A stretch of DNA of 48,850 nt from Terriglobia bacterium (GTDB taxonomy: Bacteria > Acidobacteriota > Terriglobia > Bryobacterales > Bryobacteraceae), in assembly GCA_021324615.1 (NCBI GenBank), contig JAJPIT010000027.1, positions 1 through 48,850 of the forward strand, given 5' to 3'. Under the pieces are notes generated by a model, which had not been told where the DNA came from, ran no database searches, and saw only the letters and a program-made list of their open reading frames with translations. How positions within the stretch are numbered: position 1 is the first letter of the stretch; each line of letters starts with the position of its first letter. A program made the position numbers and the translations under genes. Shown here in pieces: positions 1 to 7,693 of this stretch.

Positions 1-44
1 CGGCATCCTGGTTCTCGGTAGACTTCAAGGAATTGGAGGTTTTC

Positions 45-3000
45 ATGCGTCTTGCCGCTACCGCCGTAGCCGTCACGTTTTCCGCTTTCGCCCAGATTCC
101 GGCCTCGGCGTTAAGCGGGCTGGAGTGGCGCGCCATCGGACCGGCGGCGACAGGAGGACGCATCGCCGATCTCGCCGTGGTGAAGGCGCCGGGACAGGCC
201 GACACGATTTACGTCGCCACCACCACCGGCGGAGTTTTCAAGAGCGTGAACGCGGGAATCTCTTTCACGCCGATTTTCGATCACGCCGGCGCGATGATGT
301 CAACGGGCGCGATCGCCGTGGCGCCGTCGAATCCGTCTATTGTGTGGGTCGGAACCGGCGAGGCCGACAACCGGCAAAGCTCGTCGTGGGGCGACGGTGT
401 TTACAAATCGATGGACGCGGGCGCGACGTGGCGGAAGATGGGGCTGGCGGATACGCGCCACATCGGCAAAATCGTCATCGATCCGCGCGACGCCAATATC
501 GTCTACGTCGCGGCGGCGGGGCATCTGTGGGGATCGAACGCGGAGCGCGGAGTTTTTAAGACCGCCGACGGCGGCAAGACGTGGCAAAAAGTTCTCTACA
601 TAAACGACAACACCGGCGCGATCGATCTGGTGATGGATCCGAAGAATCCCAACGTCCTTTACGCCGCCATGTACCAGCATCAGCGCAAAGGCTGGGGCTA
701 CAACGGCGGCGGGCCGGGGAGCGGAATCTACCGGACGATGGACGGCGGCGCGAGCTGGACCGAGCTGACCAACGGCCTGCCCCGCGGCGATAAGGGCCGC
801 ATCGGCCTGGCCACGTTCGCCGGCGATAACCGCCTGGTCTATGCGATCGTCGAAGCCGATCCAACGCCCGCGCCGGGCGGACGCGGCGGGGCACGTCCGG
901 CTCCACCGCCCGATACGATCACCGCGCGCGGCGGCGTGTTCCGCAGCCGCGACGGCGGCGAAACCTGGGAGCACATGAGCGGCCTCAATCCGCGGCCGAT
1001 GTACTACAGCCGGATCTACATCGATCCCTCGGACCGCAATCGCGTGTACGTGATGGGTTCCAACCGCGGCGTGTTCATCTCCGACGACGGCGCGCGCACG
1101 TTTCGCGAAGTGTTCAGCGAGGTTCACGGCGAAGATCACGTTTTGTGGATCGATCCGCAGAGTCCGAATCATCTCGTGGTGGGCGGCGATGGCGGCGTGT
1201 CCATTTCCTTCGACCGCGGGGCCACGTGGCTGTTTCGAATCAACCTTCCGATCGGGCAGTTTTACAACATCTCGGTGAACCAGCGCGTTCCGTTCACGGT
1301 GTGCGGCGGCTTGCAGGATAACGGAAGCTGGTGCACTCCTTCGGCCACCAATATGAGCTACGGAATTTCCTTCAAGGACGCCTATAACGTGGGCGGCGGC
1401 GACGGGATGCACGCGCAGTTCGTCGACGATCATACGCTGCTGGTGAGCTCGCAGAACGGCGTCACCGGGCGGCTCGACCTGGATACGATGGAGCGGCAGC
1501 AGATCGGGCCGGTGCAGCCTCAGGAAAAGTTGCGGCCGGGTCAGCCCGGCTACCGCTGGTATTGGACCGCGCCGCTGATCGTTTCCGCGCACGATCCGCG
1601 CACGATCTATACAGGCGCCGACGTGTTGTTCCGCTCCGAGGACCGCGGCGTGACGTGGAAGCCGGTCAGCCCGGATCTCACGGCGCATATCGACCGCGAA
1701 AAGCTGGAGATGATGGGCGGTCCGGTGCCGCCGCGGGCGCTTTCGCGGCACGACGGGCAGGCCAATTTCAGCGCGCTGACCGCGATCGCCGAATCGCCGC
1801 TGGACAAAAATGTTTTGTACACCGGCGCCGACGACGGGACCATTCAGATGACGCGCGACGGCGGCGCGCACTGGACCAATCTGACCGCGAATGTTCACGG
1901 CCTTCCGCCGATGCTGAACATCAGCGGAATCGTAGCGTCAAAATACGCCGCCGGCCGCGTGTATCTGACCGTGGACGGCCATTTCAACGACGATTATCAT
2001 CCTTACGTCTTCGTCAGCGAGGATTTCGGCGCAAGCTGGCGCGCGATCACGGTGGGGTTGCCGGAGACGTCGGTGCACCGCATCCGCGAGCACTTCTCCA
2101 ATCCCGATCTGCTGGTGGCCGGCACGGAAATGGGCGTGTACGCGAGCTTCGACCGCGGCGCGCACTGGACCTCGCTCAACACCAATCTGCCGCCGGTGCC
2201 GGTTTACGATCTGCTGTTTCAGGAATCGTCGAATGCGCTGGTTCTCGGCACGCACGGCCGCGGGATCTGGGTGCTTGACGACGCTGAGCCTCTGAGCCAG
2301 CTTGCGGCGGCGGCCGCGGCGAAAAAATTTTTATTTCCGGTTGCGCCGGTTCATCACAAGGTTCTCTACAACGGGCAGTTTTGGTTCGGGCACGGCGAAT
2401 TTTTCGCGCCGAATCCGCCCTCCGGAGCGGTATTCACGTACATGCTGCCGGCGGCGGCGCCGGGAGGAGTCACGATCACCATTTCCGATGCCGCCGGCAA
2501 GACGATCCGCGTCCTGCGAGGTCCGGGGGAGGCGGGATTAAATCGCGCCTGCTGGGATCTGCGCCAAGAGCCGCCGCTTCCGGACGGCAATTCGACATCG
2601 GCGGCGACGTGCATCACCACCGGCGGCGGCCGCGGCGATGCGGGCGTGGAACGGCCCGCCTCGGATCCCGTGATTCCGCCTTCCGGGCAGATCCCGAACG
2701 CCTTCGGCGGAGGCCGTGGAGCGCGCGGCGCCGGGCCAGTGGTGCTGCCGGGCCGCTACTCTGTTTCCATCGAATCGCTCAAGCAGGAGTTTACGGTGGA
2801 CCCGGACCCGCGCTTCACGATCTCGGAGGCGGACCGCAAGACGCGCCAGGCGGCGATCATGAGCGCGTACTCGCTCCAGCAGCAGCTTGGTCCCGCGCGG
2901 GAAATGGCGCGGAGCCTGGCCGAGCAGATGGCCGCGCTGCGGCAGTACTTCGCGGCGCAGGGGGAGAGCGCGAAAGCCTCGGCGGCGGACAACGCGCTTC

Positions 3001-3263
3001 CGCCGATCGCGCGGGCGCAGGGGGAAATTGATCGCGCCATCGCAGCGGCGGCGCACGTTGAAAATGCGATGGATTCCTACGACGGCTTGCCCACGGCGGC
3101 GCAGTTGCGGCAAATCGATTGGGCCTGGGAAGACGCGGCTGCCGCGGTCAACGGGCTGAACCGGCTGATCCGCGAATCGCTGCCGGCGGCCTATTCGACG
3201 CTGGGCGGCGCGGTCCGTATGCCGGAGCTAAGGCCCGTGCCGGTCCCGGCGCGGCCGCGCTGA
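45..3263 (+). CDS. Exported VPS10/BNR-type Asp-box beta-propeller protein
   Basis: About 1072 residues. The ATG at 45 is chosen over an upstream in-frame TTG at 33 because GGAGG (35-39) sits 5 bases before it and the protein then starts with a clean signal peptide (MRLAATAVAVTFSAFA, likely cut near AFA). At least ten Asp-box-like repeats are visible, for example SMDAGATW, TADGGKTW, TMDGGASW, SRDGGETW, SEDRGVTW, TRDGGAHW and SFDRGAHW. They indicate one or two beta-propellers of the sortilin/VPS10 or BNR class. The C-terminal third adds a beta-sandwich-like part, a Gly/Arg/Pro-rich linker and a helical tail. I see no sialidase catalytic set, so a binding or scaffold role outside the cytoplasm is more likely than glycosidase activity. 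Its 3' end overlaps the convergent DUF488 gene by 36 bp. Confidence 0.88.
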   Translation: MRLAATAVAVTFSAFAQIPASALSGLEWRAIGPAATGGRIADLAVVKAPGQADTIYVATTTGGVFKSVNAGISFTPIFDHAGAMMSTGAIAVAPSNPSIVWVGTGEADNRQSSSWGDGVYKSMDAGATWRKMGLADTRHIGKIVIDPRDANIVYVAAAGHLWGSNAERGVFKTADGGKTWQKVLYINDNTGAIDLVMDPKNPNVLYAAMYQHQRKGWGYNGGGPGSGIYRTMDGGASWTELTNGLPRGDKGRIGLATFAGDNRLVYAIVEADPTPAPGGRGGARPAPPPDTITARGGVFRSRDGGETWEHMSGLNPRPMYYSRIYIDPSDRNRVYVMGSNRGVFISDDGARTFREVFSEVHGEDHVLWIDPQSPNHLVVGGDGGVSISFDRGATWLFRINLPIGQFYNISVNQRVPFTVCGGLQDNGSWCTPSATNMSYGISFKDAYNVGGGDGMHAQFVDDHTLLVSSQNGVTGRLDLDTMERQQIGPVQPQEKLRPGQPGYRWYWTAPLIVSAHDPRTIYTGADVLFRSEDRGVTWKPVSPDLTAHIDREKLEMMGGPVPPRALSRHDGQANFSALTAIAESPLDKNVLYTGADDGTIQMTRDGGAHWTNLTANVHGLPPMLNISGIVASKYAAGRVYLTVDGHFNDDYHPYVFVSEDFGASWRAITVGLPETSVHRIREHFSNPDLLVAGTEMGVYASFDRGAHWTSLNTNLPPVPVYDLLFQESSNALVLGTHGRGIWVLDDAEPLSQLAAAAAAKKFLFPVAPVHHKVLYNGQFWFGHGEFFAPNPPSGAVFTYMLPAAAPGGVTITISDAAGKTIRVLRGPGEAGLNRACWDLRQEPPLPDGNSTSAATCITTGGGRGDAGVERPASDPVIPPSGQIPNAFGGGRGARGAGPVVLPGRYSVSIESLKQEFTVDPDPRFTISEADRKTRQAAIMSAYSLQQQLGPAREMARSLAEQMAALRQYFAAQGESAKASAADNALPPIARAQGEIDRAIAAAAHVENAMDSYDGLPTAAQLRQIDWAWEDAAAAVNGLNRLIRESLPAAYSTLGGAVRMPELRPVPVPARPR

Positions 3264-3608
3264 GGCGTGGTGTTCGAGGTAGTCCTTAAGCGCGGCGGCG
3301 TTATTGTGTTCGGTATCGCGCGAGCTATACAGCAGCGTCACCGTTCCGCGGCGCATGGCCTCGCGGATCGGCGCCCATGCCTCGGGAGCGCGATCAAGCT
3401 CGGCAAAATATTTGCGCCGGAACTCGCTCCATTTGGCCGGATCGTGATGGAACCACTTCCGCAGATCCGTGCTGGGTCCGGCGTCCTTGAGCCAGCCGTC
3501 GATGCGCAGCGACTCTTTTTTGACCCCGCGCGGCCAGAGCCGCTCGACGAGAAACCGCGCCCCATCGGCGGGGGATTCGTTTTCGTAGACTCGCTTCAAT
3601 TTAATCAT
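3228..3608 (-). CDS. DUF488 family protein
   Basis: 126-residue cytoplasmic protein. The start MIKLKRVYE, the block RFLVERLWPRGVKKE, the KWFHHDPAKW segment and the end VTLLYSSRDTEHNNAAALKDYL are the hallmarks of the DUF488 family, whose biochemical function is unknown. The ATG at 3608 is preferred over an in-frame GTG at 3620 because a GAGGG ribosome-binding site lies 6 bases upstream. The family is usually 115-125 residues, so this copy is complete. The last 36 bp are antisense to the end of the propeller gene. Nothing in the context gives it a specific role. Confidence 0.9.
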   Translation of the reverse strand: MIKLKRVYENESPADGARFLVERLWPRGVKKESLRIDGWLKDAGPSTDLRKWFHHDPAKWSEFRRKYFAELDRAPEAWAPIREAMRRGTVTLLYSSRDTEHNNAAALKDYLEHHASARPRRDRHGP

Positions 3609-3690
3609 CGCCGCCCTCACTGTACGGCCGCGGAGCAGGTTGGATCGGCCGGGTGCGGATTTTCACCGGCTTTTGCCCGGACGGTTCGCG

Positions 3691-4713
3691 CTACGGCGCC
3701 AGCAGCTCCGCCACGTACTGCTTCCAAAGCTTGGCCACCGAATGCGTGCCGTGGCCGCGCGTCTCGCTGCTGGTCGGAATCAGGATATAGCGGCCGTTCT
3801 TGACCCTTTTTATGCACCGCTCCAGGATGCCGAGTTCCGGGGGGTTCACCACGTCGTCGGCGGAGTTGACCGCGATCAGACGAGCCTGGATCTTTTCCAG
3901 ATCCGGTTCGGGGTTGTAATCGGCGGAAGAAGCGAACTGGTACAGCATATCGTTGGCATCCTTTTGCATGGCCGCCTCCATCAGTCTTTGAAAGCCGGCG
4001 TCGGCGGCCTCGCGCGTGGGCCACTGCTTCTGCATCTGAAGCGGGCTGGAGGTCATCATGGTCAGGGCGTACTGCGCGGCGCGAAGGCCGTGAATGGGAT
4101 GAGTGTAATCGCCGTGGTTGTATTCCGGGTCCGAGGTGATGGCGTCCAGGATCATGTCGCGCAGCAGGCGGTTGCGGCCGGCGATCTGCACCGGCGCGCT
4201 GGCGAGCGGCATCAGGGCATCCATGAAGTCCGGATACATTTCGCCCCACAGCCAGCTATGCATGGCGCCCATGGAGGTGCCCATCACCAGCCGCAGGTGC
4301 TTCACGCCGAGATGCTCGGTGAGCAGCCGGTAATCGGCGTGAATCATATCGTGGTAGCAGTACTTCGGAAAATGGGCGCGCAGGCCGTCGCTCGGCTTGG
4401 ACGATCCGCCGTGGCCGATGGCGTCCGGCATGATGAGGAAATATTTGGCGGCGTCCAGGGGCTGGCCTTCTCCGAACAATTCTCCTCCGAATTGTTGCGA
4501 TTGGAATCCCTTGCCGCTTCCTCCGGTGCCGTGCAGAATCAGCACCGCGTCCGGCGAGGACGGATTGCCGATGGTGTAGTAGTGCAGCCGCAGTTCGGCC
4601 AGCGTTTCGCCGTCGTGAAACCGGAAGTTGTGTATGGTGTAGTCGCCTTCAACGGCCGGCGGAAAGGAGGCGGCGCAGGCGGCGCCCGCCGCCAGGAGCA
4701 GAAACCACTTCAT
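3691..4713 (-). CDS. Exported alpha/beta-hydrolase (MetX-like fold)
   Basis: 340 residues starting at MKWFLLLAAGAACAAS, a signal peptide. An upstream in-frame start at 4758 would overlap the divergent gene and hide the signal. The fold resembles homoserine O-acetyltransferase-like hydrolases: strand-turn VLILHGTGGSG, nucleophile elbow GTSMGAMHS with Ser147, acid in NSADDVVNP (about Asp287) and His in GHGTHS (about His324). The triad is therefore intact. Export argues against a role in methionine synthesis. A secreted esterase or acyltransferase is the safer call, and the substrate is unknown. Its start lies 43 bp from the divergent DUF6526 gene, so the two share a short regulatory region. Confidence 0.85.
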   Translation of the reverse strand: MKWFLLLAAGAACAASFPPAVEGDYTIHNFRFHDGETLAELRLHYYTIGNPSSPDAVLILHGTGGSGKGFQSQQFGGELFGEGQPLDAAKYFLIMPDAIGHGGSSKPSDGLRAHFPKYCYHDMIHADYRLLTEHLGVKHLRLVMGTSMGAMHSWLWGEMYPDFMDALMPLASAPVQIAGRNRLLRDMILDAITSDPEYNHGDYTHPIHGLRAAQYALTMMTSSPLQMQKQWPTREAADAGFQRLMEAAMQKDANDMLYQFASSADYNPEPDLEKIQARLIAVNSADDVVNPPELGILERCIKRVKNGRYILIPTSSETRGHGTHSVAKLWKQYVAELLAP

Positions 4714-4756
4714 GATTAACAATGTTACGATTGTTTCCGTCCTTACGGAGGAGCCC

Positions 4757-5194
4757 ATGGCTGAACCAAAAACGCAGAACTTTCAGAATCACGCGCGGCT
4801 GGATCCGCTGTATCATTTCTTTCTCTCGCCGGTGGCGGCGCTGATGGTGATCGGATCGATCTATGAAGTGGTGAGGAACCCGGGCTGGGTGAGCGGCGCG
4901 CACGTGCTGGCGGCGGTCTGGGCCTATATCGCGCTGTTCAAGCTCCGGGTGTATCCCTTGAAGGTGCAGGACCGGGTGATCCGGCTGGAGGAGCGGCTGC
5001 GGATGGAAAAATTGCTGCCGGAGCCATGGAAATCGCGGATTCCGGAGTTAAGCGAAGCGCAGTTGATCGCGCTGCGCTTCGCCTCCGATGCGGAGCTGCC
5101 CGAACTGGTCGAAAAAACGCTCGGCGGGAATCTCGATCCCAAGACGATCAAACAATCGATTCGAAACTGGCGGCCGGATTATTTCCGCGTTTAG
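4757..5194 (+). CDS. DUF6526 family membrane protein
   Basis: 145 residues. The ATG at 4757 is supported by GGAGGAG at 4747-4753. The first part holds two hydrophobic segments, around FFLSPVAALMVIGSIY and HVLAAVWAYIALFKL. A cytoplasmic part follows with the features QDRVIRLEERLRME and a C-terminal IKQSIRNWRPDYFRV. This arrangement, including the N-terminal QNFQNHARLDPLYHF, matches the small DUF6526 proteins found in Acidobacteria and Bacteroidetes. The function is unknown. The gene is divergent from the exported hydrolase and convergent with the low-complexity membrane protein, with only 13 bp between stops. Confidence 0.82.
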   Translation: MAEPKTQNFQNHARLDPLYHFFLSPVAALMVIGSIYEVVRNPGWVSGAHVLAAVWAYIALFKLRVYPLKVQDRVIRLEERLRMEKLLPEPWKSRIPELSEAQLIALRFASDAELPELVEKTLGGNLDPKTIKQSIRNWRPDYFRV

Positions 5195-5207
5195 GCCGGG
5201 CCGCGCG

Positions 5208-6671
5208 TCAATTTTTGGAGGACTTGGGCGGCGCCGTCTTCCGGATCTCTTCGAAATATTGCTGCACGAATTGCTGGTAGATCAGCGGGACTTCATCGCG
5301 CTGCACTTCGCTGCCGGCCTCGGTGTGCTGCGCCTGCTTCTGGGCCCATGGAGTCTTAAGCTGCTGTTTGCTCTGGCCGACCTCCACCATTACTTCTCCG
5401 GTGACGTTCTGGGACCGTTTGCCTAAAATTTCGCTGATCTTGCCCATGGCCTGAAGCTGCTCAGCCAGCTTGGCCGATTTGTCGCCGTCGGCCGAGCCGA
5501 TGCCGCTTTTGGAGTCATCCGAGGCGTTCTTATCCGAGGATTTTTCGCCGCTCCTGGCTTCCGAGGAGTCCTTGGGGTCGCCCGAGTTGGCCTGCTGCTG
5601 ATCGCTTTGCGCATCTGCCGACGAATTTTGTTTCTGCTGCTGGTCCTGCTTGGCGGTCTGGCTGGATTTTTCCTGCTGCGATTTCTGATTCTGCGCGTTC
5701 TGCGGATCGGAGTCCTTCGGCTGAGGTTTCATTTTGTTCAGCATGTTGGACATCGCGTCCTTCAGTTTGTCGATCAGCGAGGCGCTCTCGCTCTGCGAGC
5801 CCTGCTTGGCGTCCTGCTGGCCTGCCTGCTTGCCGTCTTTCGAGTTCTGCTGCGAATTCCGCTGGTCGGCATCGTTGCCGTTCTGCTGCTGATCGTCTTT
5901 TTTGCCGGCGTTGTCGGCGGCCTGATCCGGCGGCTGCTCCTGCCTGGCGCCTTTTTGGGCATTTTCCTTGGAGGCGTCGGCGGACTGGGGATCGTTCTGC
6001 TGCTGGGTATCCTGCGCCTCAAGCGGCGTATCGGGCGCTTTCTCGTTTTGGACCGCCGCCGAATCCGGGTCGCCCGGATCGAGCGGAGGCGGGCGGTTGC
6101 CGCGCGGCTGCTTTGTGTTTGCCATCTGGTTTTGCGGCGGGAAGAAGGTATCGAAGGCGATCTTTACCAAAGACGGCTGGAGATTCAGGCTGCCGGTCAC
6201 CGCGTAGCGCAGGGCGAACATTCCGAAGGCGACGGCGGCCAGCGCGCCGGCGTGATAGGCGTAGCGCGGGCGGCGGAACGGCACGGCCACTTCCGGCTGG
6301 ATGCCGCGCGCGATGGCGTCGGCCTCCTCGTGCTGGCGCTGGCGGATGGCGGGATCGCCGTGAGCGCCGGGCGAGGAAAAATGCGTCGCCGTCGAAAGCG
6401 CGTCGGCCAGCGACAGGCGGCGGTCGATCTGCTGCGCCAGCCGGTAGGTGGAGGGAATCGTTTTGCGAAGCCGGTAAACGCCCGCGCCGAAGCTCGCCGC
6501 GGCGAGAATCGCGATCCAGTACCAATCCAGGATCTGGGTTCCGGCCAGAAGCAGCACGACCGCCCCGCCGGCGGCGATGGCCAGGGCCAGCACGCACTGT
6601 TCGAGCACCAGGTTGGCGAAACACCTTCGCCGCGCCCTGTTGAGGAGCAGAACTACAGGTCGGTCGTCCAA
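5208..6671 (-). CDS. Membrane protein with long Q/N/S/D/K-rich domain (DUF4175-like N-terminus)
   Basis: 487 residues. Two hydrophobic helices near the N-terminus (about 25-45 and 50-66) and a third around 140-160 flank a basic/helical region (RLAQQIDRRLSLADALSTATHF) that recalls the LDARLGLKDRLSTA-type segment of DUF4175-like proteins. From about residue 185 to 415 the protein is almost entirely Gln, Asn, Ser, Asp, Lys, Glu and Ala, with no long exact repeat. A conserved-looking end (about 420-480) follows: GKISEILGKRSQNVTGEVMV and PLIYQQFVQQYFEEIRK. The ORF-defining start is TTG at 6671 with no good ribosome-binding site, so the true start is uncertain. Function unknown. DUF4175-type proteins often accompany BatA/MoxR-type genes, but none is adjacent here. 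Confidence 0.75.
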   Translation of the reverse strand: MDDRPVVLLLNRARRRCFANLVLEQCVLALAIAAGGAVVLLLAGTQILDWYWIAILAAASFGAGVYRLRKTIPSTYRLAQQIDRRLSLADALSTATHFSSPGAHGDPAIRQRQHEEADAIARGIQPEVAVPFRRPRYAYHAGALAAVAFGMFALRYAVTGSLNLQPSLVKIAFDTFFPPQNQMANTKQPRGNRPPPLDPGDPDSAAVQNEKAPDTPLEAQDTQQQNDPQSADASKENAQKGARQEQPPDQAADNAGKKDDQQQNGNDADQRNSQQNSKDGKQAGQQDAKQGSQSESASLIDKLKDAMSNMLNKMKPQPKDSDPQNAQNQKSQQEKSSQTAKQDQQQKQNSSADAQSDQQQANSGDPKDSSEARSGEKSSDKNASDDSKSGIGSADGDKSAKLAEQLQAMGKISEILGKRSQNVTGEVMVEVGQSKQQLKTPWAQKQAQHTEAGSEVQRDEVPLIYQQFVQQYFEEIRKTAPPKSSKN

Positions 6672-6760
6672 GCGATGTGCCCAATAAGATTATGGCATAG
6701 TCGCCGGCGGGCTCCGTTTCGGCTACGCGGCCGAGCGCGGTGGGATAATCGAAGGGGGCC

Positions 6761-7660
6761 GTGGAGAAAAAATTTTCGCGCTACGCCTGGACGGCGCTGT
6801 GCTTCAACCTTGCGGTGATCGCCTGGGGAGCGCTGGTGCGGGCTTCGGGATCGGGCGAAGGATGCGGCGACCATTGGCCGCTCTGCAACGGCGCGATGGT
6901 GCCGCGCGCGGCCGCGATCGCCACGATCATCGAATTTACCCATCGCGCAACCACCGCCCTGGCGCTGATCTCGGTCATCGGGTTGGTGGTGTGGGCCTTT
7001 CGCGCGTTCCCGCCCGGCAAGGTGCGAAAGGCGGCGGCGGCTTCGCTGCTGTTGATCTTGAGCGAAGCTCTGCTCGGCGCGGGATTGGCGCTGTTCCGCT
7101 ACACCGGCGAAAATGTTTCGGCCGGGCGCGCGGTGTATTTGTCGGCGCATCTGATCAACACTCTGCTGCTGCTGGGGGCGCTGGCCCTGGCGGCGTGGTG
7201 GGGCGCGGGACATCGCGCGATGCGCGTGGATGCGAAGTCGGCCGGCGCGCTGGCAGCCGCGCTGGCAATCGCGGTGACCGGCGCGATTACGGCTCTGAGC
7301 GATACGCTGTTCCCTGCCACGTCGCTTCAGGCGGGAATCGCGGCCGATTTTTCGAGCGCGGCGCCATGGCTGGTGCGGCTGCGGATCTGGCATCCGCTGG
7401 TGGCCGCTGCAGCGGGCGCCTATATCGCGGTTCTCGCTTTGTCCGCGCGGCGGCCGTGCAGCCGGGCTGTGGCCATTCTGGTGGCGCTGCAATGGGCCGC
7501 CGGCGTGGTGAATCTGGAGCTGCTCGCGCCGGTATGGATGCAGCTCGTGCATCTGGTGCTGGCCGATTTGTTGTGGATCGCGCTGGTGATTTTCTCCTGC
7601 TCGCCGGCCCTACAGCCGGCCGCCGCCCAACCGGCGGAGGTCCGCCAGGTGGTTCTCTGA
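6761..7660 (+). CDS. ctaA: Heme A synthase (COX15/CtaA family)
   Basis: 299-residue polytopic inner-membrane enzyme that oxidises the C8 methyl of heme O to the formyl of heme A for aa3-type oxidases. Eight hydrophobic helices can be traced. Diagnostic residues are present: Glu58 and His61 in IIEFTHR, His130 in SAHLINT, His211 in RIWHPL and His264 in QLVHLVL, as heme ligands or catalytic residues, plus the Cys35/Cys42 pair in the first external loop (GEGCGDHWPLCNG), as in Bacillus CtaA. The start is GTG at 6761 behind GAAGGGGG. The gene stands alone: no cox or heme O synthase gene is in the window. It is followed after 33 bp by the membrane-spermidine-synthase fusion on the same strand. Confidence 0.92.
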   Translation: MEKKFSRYAWTALCFNLAVIAWGALVRASGSGEGCGDHWPLCNGAMVPRAAAIATIIEFTHRATTALALISVIGLVVWAFRAFPPGKVRKAAAASLLLILSEALLGAGLALFRYTGENVSAGRAVYLSAHLINTLLLLGALALAAWWGAGHRAMRVDAKSAGALAAALAIAVTGAITALSDTLFPATSLQAGIAADFSSAAPWLVRLRIWHPLVAAAAGAYIAVLALSARRPCSRAVAILVALQWAAGVVNLELLAPVWMQLVHLVLADLLWIALVIFSCSPALQPAAAQPAEVRQVVL

Positions 7661-7693
7661 CATCCGGCGGCGCGTATGTCATACTGAGGGGCC

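Noticed and set aside
300-1898. Long minus-strand ORF of 532 codons inside the propeller gene
   Set aside because: It is antisense to a well-supported gene, is rich in Arg/His/Ala with no domain pattern, and arises from G+C-rich codon bias.
5430-6120. Short-period repeats that could suggest a CRISPR array or tandem repeat
   Set aside because: Codons for Gln, Asn, Ser, Lys recur, but there is no fixed repeat unit or spacer length. It is low-complexity protein coding.
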